Origin: Nansenia antarctica
Taxonomy: Eukaryota; Chordata; Actinopteri; Argentiniformes; Microstomatidae
DNA: 64,000 nucleotides
NCBI GenBank assembly: GCA_963989245.1
Contig: OZ022351.1
Span: forward strand, 21,190,616 to 21,254,615
Direction of reading: 5' to 3'
The stretch's first letter is position 1. Each line of letters starts with the position of its first letter. Below are positions 28,501 through 35,805 of this stretch, piece by piece. Under the pieces are notes generated by a model. It was not told the origin of the DNA and did no database searches. It was given only the letters and a program-made list of their open reading frames with translations. A program made the translations under genes and the position numbers.

Positions 28501-31464
28501 TTACACAACAACCCAACTGTGCTTGAACAAACGCCATAGCAACTGCCGCTCTTCCCCTCATATCTTGTTCAAATTCACATCTACTACGTCCAGTTCTGCA
28601 TCCAGTTGAATGCGTGATTCAAGTAGCTTGTGCAATTGACATGTGTGAAAAGCGCAACATGGTAATCTTAGGGCATTTAGCAGATGTGTGAAAGGCGAAA
28701 ATCACTGGCTGTCCGATTCCATGTAATTTACAGGGAACTATGTGTGAAAAGGGCTTCAGTTTCAAATACAACATCTAGCTGTGTTTAACATTGTACCTAT
28801 AGTGAATATTATTAACAGGGGTGCACATAACTTTTTGGGGCCAGTGCTCAGAGGAGCACCTAGGGATGCTGCTTGGTGCTCCCCGAGCTCGCGAGTCACG
28901 ACCCGTCCCACAGGATGGATAAAAAAGGGATACATGGATAACTTATATTAGCAAAACGACATTTATTCATAAATAAAGATGAACGAACAAATTATTGTGT
29001 GCAAAACAAAATAAACAAATGCAAAATCAAATGACTGCTCTTTAAGCATGAAAGTCTGTCAGACTCCTTTAAACACAATGAAATCAACTGACATCTCTTT
29101 AAGCACTAACTGAATGTCTGTTCTTTAAACACAATGAAATCAACTGACATCTCTTTAAGCACTACACTACTCTGTTCTGTAAACACTGAAATCAACTTTT
29201 CAACAAAAAGTTACAGCCTAAGCATTTATTTATGCTACAAGCTTAATCATCATCATCACTGCTCTCTTGACTGCTGTAAATTATCACTGTCCTCAATTTC
29301 AACCATGGTAGAGGATGTTGTAGGCCATCACTTTAAATAGCTCATTATTTTGATTGTGCAACAAAGTCTTTTTTTTATTCTTTCTTTTAATAGAATTCCC
29401 AACCATATTCCCTGGGTCAGGGGTCTAGGTGCGATAATGAAGCTGTAAAACAAACGTCTGAACGTTTGAAAGCTTCAGAGAAAAGAAACGTGAAGTCCCT
29501 TGGTGTTGTTTTTCCTTTTAGCGACGAGTCGTTCGGGACTGAATTTTCACGTGTCGGCGTGATAACCATGCGATACGCGATACGCGGTACGCGGAATGAA
29601 AGTACGAGTTACGATACTTTCCGAATGTTTTCGTGAGGGGAGTCGCCGTGATGGATTACTCGTCGGGCCTTCGGCTGAGGGGACGGCAAATAGTTACTTA
29701 CTTGGTGGGGCTTGCTTCTTGGACCCAGCTGTTGGTGCGCAAAAGCGCTGATCTGCCGCTGATCTGCCGCGCAGCATGCATTTTGGCGACGCATGCGCAC
29801 TGGCGCACCAGTTATGTGCACCCCTGATTATTAACAATGTTTCTATGATGTACTGCTTTACTGTATCTTGTAGAGCTGACCGAAAAGTATGAACTCACCA
29901 AAAAGTATGAGGAAGACACGAAAAAGTATGAACTCACCAAAAAGAATGAAGAGCTCACCAAAAAGGATGAAGAGCTCACCAAAAAGGATGAAGAGCTCAC
30001 CAAAAAGGATGAACTCACCAAAAAGGATGAGGAGCTCACCAAAAAGGATGAGGAGCTCATCAAAAAGGATGAATTAGCAAGTTTGTACATATATTATGTT
30101 CTTTACATGTCAAAATGTAATATTTACATCTCCATTTAAAGTACAAATTGATGTTGGAAATGTATTTAGCATTATGCTTATGTATCCATACAGGAATCAC
30201 TGGAAAAATTCCAGAAACTGGTAATAAAAGCATCTTCTAATATGTAAATGGTTTGTTTTCCACTCATTTTACATCATAAGCAAAATACTGAAGTATTAAT
30301 TCTCTTTTTCTCTTTTGTACATAGTTTGGAGGTTCATGGCTGATGATAAAAGAGGTAATTTCAAGCAACTTTATTTTCTATATATAATGTTCAGAGAACA
30401 AGTCCACTTCTATTCTATCTGCATCACTGTTTCACCCCTGCCCTGTACCTGCTTATGCACATAATCTATTTGTTAAATTATAAAATGTAGTTACCATAGC
30501 GATGATACAAGAGGAAGAATGCTTTGTTAGGTGGTAGGTAGGTGGGTGGTGGCGAGGGACCCTAACTTTACGGTTTTAAATCTTCTTTGGGACAATTTTG
30601 ACAAAAGTGCTTTTAATGGATTTGGTTGCTAATGTTTGCTTTAATGCCAATTCCTTCCCCTGACAATGTACCCTAAACACCTCAAAGCTATTTCTCCCCC
30701 TAACAATAATCCTTACCTTCTGTTCTGGAATAGGACATTTTCGAATGATATCACGTTATCACGATATCACTAATGCGCGTGCAAACACACACACACGCAC
30801 ACACGCAGGCAGACACACACAAACACCCTTAACGTATTCATTTTTTTTACATTAGCATACCTGCCACAAAGTTAAGTATTGAAGAACCTTTTTGCTTATT
30901 TCAGCGGCAGTGAAGTTCAGCGCTGGCACTGGACACCCAAGTCTCATAGTGTCTGAAGGGAAAAAATCAGTTTGTACAGGTGTGGGGAAAAAAATAATAA
31001 TAAAAAAAAAAATGTTGGGGATAGGTGAGAAAGGTAAAGATACCAAAGGAAGATATGAAAAAGAGATTTGTGTCCTGGGAAAGGAGGGATACGACAAAGG
31101 TAGCCATTACTGGGAAGTTGACCTGGGAGAGAAGACCCAGTGGAGTGTTGGAGTCGCCCAGGATCCAGAGAACAGAGGTGCCTCAAAAATCAAATTCTAC
31201 CCAGGAAATGGCTACTGGAGCATATGTTTTGATGAGGACGAACTGAAAACAGTTGAAGACCCGCCATGTATCCTTCCCCCTGAACTGAAACCTGAGAAGC
31301 TGGGGGTGTTACTTGACTGTGACAGGGGAATGATAGGTTTTTTCAACGTTGAGAAGAGGTGCCACATCCACTCTTTCTCTGGGATAAAAGCTGGGAAAAA
31401 ACTGTTACTCTATCCATTCTTTGGCCCTTTGCACGGTTGTAAGAATGATCTTCGTCTCTCATAA
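16394..31464 (+). CDS. Butyrophilin-like protein (IgV-IgC-TM-coiled coil-B30.2), 9 exons
   Basis: Inferred exons: 16394-16466, 16699-17046, 17246-17533, 17749-17868, 19138-19179, 29874-30080, 30194-30220, 30325-30354, 30905-31464 (564 aa). Every junction is phase 1, so the sum is in frame. Exon 1 encodes a signal peptide. Exon 2 is an IgV domain (Cys in VLPCHIS; WF; DSGHYKCHA). Exon 3 is an IgC-like domain (LSCSSEDWYPEP; GVTCVV). Exon 4 is a TM helix (VYISAFVVPVFLAVVCITAS) followed by basic residues. Exon 6 is a charged repeat coiled coil. Exon 9 is PRY-SPRY (HPSLIVSEGKKSV; GSHYWEVDLG; WSVGVA; LGVLLDC). The protein is a plasma-membrane immunoglobulin protein with cytosolic B30.2, as in butyrophilins that regulate T cells. 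The fish orthologue and ligand are unknown. Splicing at exon 4 is questionable (GC at the donor next to a SINE). Confidence 0.82.
17869..18045 (-). mobile_element. tRNA-headed SINE abutting exon 4
   Basis: On the minus strand the head 'gtaatggccgagtggatag' with B box 'gagttcaaatccc' is Ser/Leu-tRNA-like. The tail runs into 'taaatgtaac'-type sequence and poly-T on the plus strand at 17872-17880, immediately after the codons of exon 4. It may have landed on or very near the splice donor. Confidence 0.65.
18237..18646 (+). mobile_element. MITE with 'TGTGACAG' terminal inverted repeats
   Basis: The left end 'atgtgacagtggctggtgaa' and right end 'ttcaccagcagctgtcacaa' are inverse over about 45 bp, including 'gggaacaagtcagcaacc' against 'ggctgccggcttgttatccc'. 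It is non-coding. A second member in opposite orientation lies at 34646-34964. The superfamily is not assigned. Confidence 0.8.
19533..19560. repeat. (TA)n microsatellite
   Basis: Fourteen TA units follow 'tttgtgtt' in the butyrophilin-like intron 5. There is no further function to support. Confidence 0.9.
19835..20022 (+). repeat. Direct repeat flanking the gypsy block, left copy
   Basis: The 188 bp from 'attctatggaattaacc' to 'catttatgatat' recur at 27962-28155 with a few substitutions and a 6-bp indel. It belongs to the host TIR element. It is far longer than a target-site duplication, so the two copies indicate recombination or duplication of host sequence around the insertion. Confidence 0.9.
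20023..20385 (-). repeat. Ty3/gypsy 3' LTR (element on minus strand)
   Basis: The 363 bp begin TGTCGTGTTTCG and end GTCTCACA on the plus strand (TG...CA). It matches 26852-27208 apart from two extra CAA units in a (CAA)n tract. The next bases inward, 'ctatccccctcc', are the complement of a polypurine tract, which fixes this as the 3' LTR of a minus-strand element. Confidence 0.9.
20386..20398 (-). other. Gypsy polypurine tract
   Basis: The minus-strand sequence GGAGGGGGATAG lies directly next to the 3' LTR, where plus-strand DNA synthesis is primed in LTR retrotransposons. The same tract is found beside the other LTR at 27209-27221. Confidence 0.8.
20674..26208 (-). CDS. Ty3/gypsy gag-pol polyprotein, intact 1844-codon frame
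   Basis: One open frame on the minus strand begins MNRKLNKMTEEQ. Gag lies at about residues 170-330 (FEGNDDWDSFLLPFERQARKY). A CCHC knuckle (CYKCGEQGHFRRDC) lies at about 450, and the protease (VVDTGAQTTVI) at about 525. RT follows with CIDYRGLN and YLDDV at about 965, then RNase H (LDTDASNHSIGAVLS) at about 1112. Integrase has HHCC (HLGEAKTLERLR...CQHCNACK) at about 1405-1450, and D, D and E in LHVDILGP, HTDQGRNF and GQVERFNR. The order PR-RT-RH-IN defines Ty3/gypsy. No chromodomain was recognised after GDLVYVKDD. Gag and pol are fused with no frameshift or stop. It sits antisense in a butyrophilin-like intron and could be autonomous, although its leader is rearranged. Confidence 0.93.
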   Translation of the reverse strand: MNRKLNKMTEEQGATVGPTEPDRAPTWLQALLDSQNQQTKHLQMMLAPVLTHITGGNPVTQQASPPLAASSRNGDKILQRPTLDRHASEPEAIPSASWDIPVRPKTRVGAPFAAELDVINQRTRNFGPTRRGGNAEPDSRWRDTRDSENETQRSFPYGEQRLNSSGHNSQHTLQEVRRPKLATFEGNDDWDSFLLPFERQARKYGWSTTERVDRLHECLRGAAIRYVCSLPERTREDYALLVEELTQRFGKRDPPTTVRRKLGELRQGREASAEFAEEVRRLVTLAYPGVDLQLQDQLATDAFLKGLKNQKVAYEVMNRDPCSLAEAQKCVEAHEHNFKATVGRETEIKNRTRRISWADDGDICEDFTPTSRRVQTPQYVTAEQFATLTDQVKTLVHTVGNLQLQFEHHKTRATTQRPLSLERTQNHYQVQPGRMRSQSPSPTRGAAGPCYKCGEQGHFRRDCSRSPSPTAARNRGDKGPDQRGRSEGRLHVDHKPQGLQIGCTKNKGESLQIPVTVNGIPTQAVVDTGAQTTVISEELYRSFSGGDPTSLRKTYLLNAGVGDGMEAKRGLNVTFKIAAKTIDWDVHVAPIRDSVLIGLDLMKTHDVVIHTRGKVFIGNELVPSKIVRGDGSDYHVARVTLGETTTIPPTSECVVWGEVEEPRPGVPAVLEPLNITENVVSGSVVTTMEKRVPVRLCNFSTSKAALPRGACLGLLVEAYPEEPSCSPEQSVEPIIEGESESVPSLVVGRVAAISELPEHLQSLVGATSEALSEEQQEQFIQLLVTYQSLFAKSDSDLGYMSAVTHKIDTGSAKPVRQRVRRAPLGFQSEEQTHLQDMLKAGVVTPSSSEWASPVVLVRKKDGGVRWCIDYRGLNSLTVKDAYPLPKIEECLDVLGEATMFSTLDLQSGYWQIAVDDQDRGKTAFITKWGLYEYTRMPFGLCNAPSTFQRAMELVLRGLQWETLLIYLDDVIVIGRGVDESLDRLAQVFKCLHSYGLKLKPSKCHLLQEEVLFLGHIVSGDGICPNPALVKDVQRWEPPNNLKELQAFLGLCNYYRKFVPAFAELASPLHSLSKKGATFLWTNEHQDAFTKLKEKLTTTPVLGYPTVGGKYILDTDASNHSIGAVLSQLQWGEERVLTYASSHLTPAQQRYCVTRRELLAVVRYTRQFRHYLLGKKFLLRTDHGSLTWLFRLKNPEGQLARWLEELSQYDFDIEHRAGRQHCNADAMSRQTREHSDKCDCYQAGKNLSDLPCQGCKYCRRLHEQWTRFEDDVDDVVPLAVRSIESGETSGDNTQSMETDPPHTTMLETPVVNWLQSVRLEELAKLQKADPVLSTLHTWKESGTLPTKDQVMLESPAVRKFWLCWPQVMLQQGVLYYSWERVGAQQPTVLLLVPASMQREVLQACHNPPQSGHLGEAKTLERLRQSYHWYGMGEEVHLFVKRCQHCNACKTTGPVKRAKLQSYQAGAPLDRLHVDILGPFPVSSSGNKYILVIIDQFTRWVEAFAVPDQGAETTARRLVYDFIARFGAPLELHTDQGRNFESSLFQNVCKLLQITKTRTTPYHPASNGQVERFNRTLLQMIRCYVDQNQKNWDEHLSLLTSAYRSSRHAITGFTPNRLMFGREVHQPQDIQSGAAELKSDRMEVADFLHNLGEGLKEAQSTAREHLRTAQERQKKMYDVRAREHSYSVGDLVYVKDDTKKKGLSPKLQAPWKGPLIVAGCRGPVLYDIQGLKRRKIMHHDRLKPYNSEVVPAGIKRQRSQVLQQCQDPATQLPEEDVPLVPELPLQKDNDKDPAGEGASRESCDQEEKPHLKAPRCQQEKRQEDTPKNTVKTSKGRMVNRPERFRN
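26594..26831 (-). repeat. Gypsy leader unit with tRNA-like sequence
   Basis: This unit of about 240-260 bp lies between two copies of the 20-bp primer-site sequence ATCCCACTTCAGACACCAGT, at 26575-26594 and 26832-26851 (plus strand). It contains a tRNA-like segment (minus, about 26697-26620) with A box TGGTCTAATGG and B box GGTTCGATTCC. Two further units in opposite orientation form the array at 27401-27873. The unit is probably part of the element's leader that has been duplicated together with the primer site. Confidence 0.75.
26832..26849 (-). other. Gypsy primer-binding site (tRNA-Leu type)
   Basis: The minus-strand sequence TGGTGTCTGAAGTGGGAT starts two bases inside the 5' LTR. It is complementary, with one mismatch, to the 3' end of vertebrate tRNA-Leu as I remember it (ending TTCTGACACCA). 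An identical second copy lies 257 bp farther into the leader at 26575-26592. Confidence 0.75.
26852..27208 (-). repeat. Ty3/gypsy 5' LTR
   Basis: The 357-bp copy of the LTR runs from TGTCGTG to TCTCACA. It is identical to the 3' LTR by eye except for the (CAA)n length. It is followed on the outside not by host DNA but by more element sequence, a second polypurine tract and 3' UTR. Confidence 0.9.
27209..27380 (-). repeat. Second copy of gypsy 3' internal sequence outside the 5' LTR
   Basis: The stretch from 'ctatccccctccaagagtac' to 'cagtgaaacaattaaaac' repeats 20386-20560. An LTR followed by another element's 3' end indicates that two elements once shared this LTR in tandem, or that unequal exchange occurred. 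The rest of the second element is missing. Confidence 0.85.
27511..27592 (+). other. tRNA-like sequence, unit 1
   Basis: It has A box TGGTCTAATGG and B box GGTTCGATTCC at normal spacing. It aligns with the vertebrate tRNA-Asp 3' half, but the anticodon position reads GTT and the universal T33 is G. The T stem does not pair fully. It could be transcribed by RNA polymerase III but is unlikely to be a functional tRNA. Confidence 0.6.
27771..27850 (+). other. tRNA-like sequence, unit 2
   Basis: Identical to the copy at 27511-27590 by eye, with the same A and B boxes and the same anticodon-loop defects. It lies 260 bp downstream in the tandem array. Confidence 0.6.
27962..28155 (+). repeat. Direct repeat flanking the gypsy block, right copy
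   Basis: The 194-bp counterpart of 19835-20022, ending 'cacatttgtgatat'. It contains an A run (AAAAAAAAAT near 28079) longer than on the left. It continues into unique sequence of the host TIR element. Confidence 0.9.
28282..28426. repeat. Hairpin with 37-bp arms
   Basis: Arms 28282-28318 (cgagttaactcatattatgc...) and 28390-28426 (...gcataatacgagctaactcg) are inverse with two mismatches, around a 71-bp loop. It lies inside the host TIR element near its right end. Confidence 0.88.
28816..29826. mobile_element. hAT-type non-autonomous element with 8-bp target duplication
   Basis: It begins CAGGGGTGCACATAACT and ends AGTTATGTGCACCCCTG. The 8-bp repeat ATTATTAA flanks it at 28808-28815 and 29827-29834. 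The 1011-bp interior has no recognisable transposase. A GC-rich end (29520-29820) contrasts with an AT-rich start. It is in the large intron before the coiled-coil exon of the butyrophilin-like gene, about 50 bp from it. Confidence 0.9.
29874..30080 (+). repeat. Coding minisatellite in coiled-coil exon
   Basis: This exon consists almost wholly of repeats of a 21-nt unit encoding E-L-T-K-K-D-E, with shorter variants (18-21 nt): ELTKKYE, ELTKKNE, ELTKKDE several times, and one ELIKKDE. Heptad periodicity suits a parallel coiled coil between the membrane and B30.2. Near-identical units point to recent expansion. Confidence 0.9.
30355..30904. other. Last intron of butyrophilin-like gene, with CA-rich repeat
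   Basis: The intron carries a short 'acacacacacgcac' microsatellite at about 30786-30822. It ends with 'tttttgcttatttcag' before the B30.2 exon. Nothing else was recognised. Confidence 0.6.
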
Positions 31465-31978
31465 TCTCACCTGTGTGATAATTGTGTATACATTATTAAT
31501 TAAATAATCACTTGTATTTTATCATATGTAAAGTAATGCACCTAAACAATTTAAAGATTGAGTTACCCACACTGATGATTTCATATCAATACAACTACAT
31601 TTTTCACAAAACATTATATTCAAAACTGATCTTGTTAACATGTTTCTGGTCATATTGCCACAGTTTTTTATTTGGTGTTATAATTAGGTAATTACTCAGT
31701 GCCAATTGGTTCTTACAATGATGGAAAGTCTTTCTACCTGTTCTATATCAATAATCAATATTCAACTATAACTATACTTAAGAGCTGGTTTAAGCTTATG
31801 GTTTTTCCTCTCCCAAGCCATCAACTGATACATCCAAAGATGAATTAAGATGTTTTATTATTTTCACATGAACAGGTTGTGTTCTTTTGCCCTGAATTGA
31901 TTCATGTAGCACAGCACACTAGAAACATGTGCATTCAATTACCTAAAAGTATGAGGACAAGGTCAACACTTACCTAGA

Positions 31979-31983
31979 TAATA

Positions 31984-32024
<41 letters not shown>

Positions 32025-32500
32025 CTTTATTTGTATAAAGTATCCAATCATTAGTATCCAAGTATCCAATATAATCATAATTTAATTATTTAGTCATTCA
32101 AAGGCAATATTAAAAAGATGGGTTTTTAGTCTTGACTTGAACAAGCTGAGGTTGCATCCCTAATGTAAACTGGCAGTGCATTCCACAATTTGGGTGCATA
32201 AAATGAGAATGCAGCCTCACCAAATATCTTCTTTTGTACATGTGGTACACAGAGAAAACCAGCATCAGAAGACCTGAGAGCTCTATTGGGCTGATATGCT
32301 AGCAAAGGGTCTTTCAGATATTCTAGTGCTGTGCCAGTGAGAGCTTTATAAACAAGCAGATGAATCTTGAAATCTATTCTGAACTTAACAGGAAGCCAGT
32401 GTAGAGTCTCTAAAATAGGAGTTATATGAGCTCTTCTGCTTGTTTTGGTAAAAAATGTCAAACTTGTGATGAGCATATGTACAGTATCAATTATTGACAT
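31979..32500 (-). mobile_element. L2/Rex-type LINE 3' fragment with (TTA)n end
   Basis: On the minus strand, 32430-32130 encodes the C-terminal RT block SRRAHITPILETLHWLPVKF, LLVYKALTGTALEYL and GEAAFSFYAPKLWNALP. It is followed by the 3' end 'caaataaaggttattatt'. The (TAA)n microsatellite at 31984-32022 is the LINE tail. A 5'-truncated dead copy. Confidence 0.82.
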
Positions 32501-32649
32501 AGGATGTTATCATGTTTCTGAGCTGATTTGAAGGCACAGTATTATTATTATCTGAAGTATTCAAGCACAGTATGGTATTCACAAAGTAAAAAATAAAAAT
32601 GTAACAATTGTCACCTTGTCATCCATGCCTTTTAGTCTTTTCCCATTGG

Positions 32650-32655
<6 letters not shown>

Positions 32656-32710
<55 letters not shown>

Positions 32711-32822
32711 ATTATGTTCAGACACTTACCTTGTGTACACATGAACGACCCCCCAGCCATTTGCATTTACATTTTTGGCATTTAGCAGACGCCTTTATCC
32801 AAAGCAACTTACAACAAATACA
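32656..32822. repeat. (GA)n microsatellite and reversed SINE tail
   Basis: A pure GA run occupies 32656-32707. At 32765-32816 'tttggcatttagcagacgcc' and 'tttatccaaagcaacttac' form the inverted teleost SINE tail, so a minus-strand SINE fragment ends here. Confidence 0.85.
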
Positions 32823-34090
32823 TTTGTCTAAGTAAGTGAATAATTTATTCACCAGTCATCATAAGAAAAATGTATCTATGCTAGGAAATGGTCAATGGTA
32901 AATGGTAAATGGACCAGCGGCCATTGGCAGTCACAATGTTAGAAGAACAAATAATGACTTTTTCTTTCATTAATTTATTTACAGGGGATCAAATCTTTCA
33001 TGTGCATTTTAGGTTTGGCATTCATTTTTAGATCAGATTAGATTCAACCTTTTTGTCATTGCACAGAGTACAACAACATGTTCTTTTTGCTCTAGGTACA
33101 GGGTCAGCCATAGTCAGCGCCCCTGGAGCAATTAGGGGTGTCTTGGTCAAGGGCACAATGGGAGTAGCACCTTAGATATGATGCCAACAACCCACCAGTT
33201 ACCAGCTCACATACAGCTCCCTCCTGAGGTGGGGATCGAAGCAGCGACCTTACTATTGCTAGCAGGCCTCTCTAACCCCAAGCCTACCCTCCACCCCTAT
33301 TTTATAGGCTCATCCACAGTAAACCTTCCGTGTGATTAACTTCAGTTGTTTTTATGTTTTATTGTATACACCTGTATCATAAAGTAGGATAAAGTATCAT
33401 AAAGTTGTATTTGTCAATGGTTTCTGTTTCAAAATAGGGCACAGGCTTTATTTTTAAACTCAGATATTGCACTCTGACTCATATGAATGTCACAGCCCTA
33501 GCAGACAACGGCAGTGTTCTCTATCGGTGTTCTATCAGTTTAAGCAAAAAGAGAAAAAAAGGCTTAAATGGCTTTATTCATAAAAAAGGCTTAAATGAGG
33601 CGTACTCATAAACAAGACCAACATAACAAAGGTGCAATAATTTATTTACATCTTCATCTCTTACATCTCTTACTAGATAGTCTCTGATCACTGCACCTGC
33701 TTTTAAAATAACCTCCTCCCTGCTTTTTTATATACTGTATATATTGTAATGTTGTATTTGTTCTATTTGTTAGGATGTTTCTAAATTGACCTCTGTTTTG
33801 CCTCTTGGCCAGGTTGTCATTGCAAATGAGAATCGTTTGACCTACCTGGTTAAATAAAGGTTAAAGGTAGACTACGAGCAGTGCCTACCTTTAAGCTCTG
33901 CCAACTAGTGCATAGATATATATACAACCAGCATCCGCTCATTTGTCTAGTAAATTTAACAGCTACATCTTACGTGATGCAGATGTATACCCACGGGTAT
34001 CTCACCTTCTCACCTGTTTCCAATGGCGTACAAGTGACATGAAATAAGTAAACAAAAGACACAATGTTGAATGTAAGACAATTGAACGCG
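32823..34090. other. Gene-free stretch with LINE tails
   Basis: Two plus-strand L2-type 3' ends are visible: about 33028-33070 ('cctttttgtcattgcacag') and 33800-33867 ('gtcattgcaaatgagaatcg', then 'cctggttaaataaagg'). A conserved repeat with 'cccctggagcaattaggggtg' lies at about 33120. No host exon was recognised. Confidence 0.6.
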
Positions 34091-34094
34091 ACAA

Positions 34095-34500
34095 GACAAT
34101 TAACACTAACAAAAACACTAATCTTGATAGTTTCAAACGACAATAGGCTACTGATAGTCGTCAAATTACAAACAGATACACGGATATCAGGTCGACTGAC
34201 AATGGGATGTCAGGTGGAGTTTTTAAACAGACGGACAGCCTTCTGATTGTACAGGAACAGATGATGAATGATGATGTTGAATGACCCATTTTAGACGGAG
34301 ACCTGAATGTAGAATGATAGTGAGAGGGGAGACACAAAAGGAAACACAAAAGACAACAAGGACACATGCATACAGGTGTGGACGTAACTGTCAGGGTGTC
34401 GACATTATTCCGGTGTATCTGTTTTTAATTTGTAGACTCTCAGTATTGTTGTTTGAAAACTATCAAGATTAGTGTTTCTGTTAGTGTTAGTCATCCTGTC
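34095..34500. mobile_element. Foldback element with about 100-bp inverted repeats
   Basis: The left part 'gacaattaacactaac', then 'actaatcttgatagtttcaaac', is mirrored on the right by 'gtttgaaaactatcaagattag' and 'gttagtgttagtc'. The inner ends are 'gatacacggatatcaggtcgac' and 'gtcgacattattccggtgtatc'. The loop is about 200 bp and non-coding. Confidence 0.8.
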
Positions 34501-34645
34501 TTAACTAATTTGTCTTTTAATTGTTAATTCATCAGCTTGTGTTGGAACATGATTTCTGAGTGCTCTTCAAACAAAGTTGAGGAAATAGTCATAGTCAAGT
34601 ATTTGTTTACGAGTAAGCCTCTGTTTTCTCTACGTCTTTAGGCTG

Positions 34646-34964
34646 AAAATATGTGACAGCAGCTGGTGAAACCGGGAACAAGTCGGCAGCCGATGTACAG
34701 ACTTTTTTTCTGAAATGTTTAAATAAATGTCAACGTCAATGACACACTCGCTAGTCAACTAACACAGCTTGTTTTGTGAGCCTGCTAACAATGAAAAGTA
34801 GTGTTATAGTTAACAAGGTAGTAGTGGGGATTAATCACCGAATCCATTGCATTGCAATATGTGACACGTTGAAACGTTATTCCGTGTTTCAAAATAAAAG
34901 TCTGAACATTTTGATTGGTTGCCGACATGCGGACCAAATGACCAGACTGTGTAACATATTTTGG
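34646..34964 (-). mobile_element. Second 'TGTGACAG' MITE, opposite orientation
   Basis: The left end 'atatgtgacagcagctggtg' with 'gggaacaagtcggcagcc' matches both ends of the element at 18237. The right end is a degraded inverse (ggttgccgacatgcgg ... gtaacatatt). The interior 'ggattaatcaccgaatccat' is the inverse of 'atggatttggtgagtaatcc' in the first copy. Confidence 0.72.
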
Positions 34965-35189
34965 CTTGACTAGTGAGTGTGTCATTGATTTTCAAACATC
35001 AATTAGATATCAAATATCAATGACTTCGAAGTGGACATTTGTGTGGATTCCAATAAATTAAAGACATTCTAAAAGTTTAAAATGTTAGTTAGTAAATTGT
35101 GTTGCTTAATGCCTTACATTGATTTAACATGGTCTTCAGTCTTACATTTCCTATTTCCATTGACTTCAAAGTTCTTGAGATCATTAAAC

Positions 35190-35722
35190 TGAATTAGCTT
35201 TAGTATTAGCATCTCCCTCTGAACAGAGAAAGGTGAGCCGTAGTATCCTGCGCCACCACGCCTAGTCTCCAGGTCTTTTACAGTCAGAGTCTCCACCATA
35301 TCATTGTTATCAGGACCTAGGTAACCTGCTGACACTGGGAGGCTATTGTCTCTATGGCAACAGTACGCGCTTCAATCATACATAGCAACCCTCACACCAC
35401 TACCTATCATCTTATCACCAGCCACCACGCCAGTGACAACAAAGGCCCTATGACCAGAGCAGCTCTTCTCTAGTAGCTCAGCCAGGTCCCCCTCATGTTT
35501 CATCCACTGGTCCCTGTTGAACCCTGGGTCCTGGGGGGCAGCGTTGGTCAGGGTGGAGGTGGCAAGCATGGAGGACTGGGTGGAGGTGTGGTGGACGGGG
35601 TAGAGGTGGCCCTTGTCGTAGCCGGAGCCCTCGTAGTCACTGTTCAGGGCCTGGTGGCGACCCCTGTCATTTGAGGGAAGGTGGTTTAGCCCATGCAGCC
35701 ATGGCTACCACCATCCAGCTGG
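35190..35722 (-). pseudogene. ENDOD1-like nuclease pseudogene (exon 2 only)
   Basis: On the minus strand from 35722 (after the conserved acceptor 'gattctaccag') the sequence follows exon 2 of the gene at 8208-8729 closely. Relative to it there is a 4-bp deletion near the start (about 35693), giving an immediate TAA. A TGA replaces a tryptophan codon after VAMYD (about 35371), and a 2-bp deletion near 35228 changes the C-terminus. The D-K-G-H region is still legible in the shifted frame. Exon 1 is absent: the 5' flank (36215-36300) joins directly to late intron sequence at about 36205. It is non-functional. Confidence 0.92.
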
Positions 35723-35805
35723 TAGAATCAGAAGAGAATTAGTAGCTGGATGACAGATTATCAAGTTGTTACAATGTGGTTCCTTGGTGATAATGTATAT
35801 TATAC

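Larger units (their letters stand above)
19799..28768. mobile_element. TIR DNA element split by the gypsy block
   Basis: The left end 'ccccattcacacataag', then 'ctttccccgtaaattctatgg', is mirrored at 28716-28756 by 'attccatgtaatttacaggg' and 'ctatgtgtgaaaagggc'. These form about 45-bp imperfect terminal inverted repeats. Between them lie the gypsy element (20023-27208), its inverted leader array and a 37-bp-arm hairpin (28282-28426). Without the gypsy block the element would be roughly 1 kb. The ends resemble non-autonomous fish DNA transposons; no superfamily is assigned. Confidence 0.65.
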
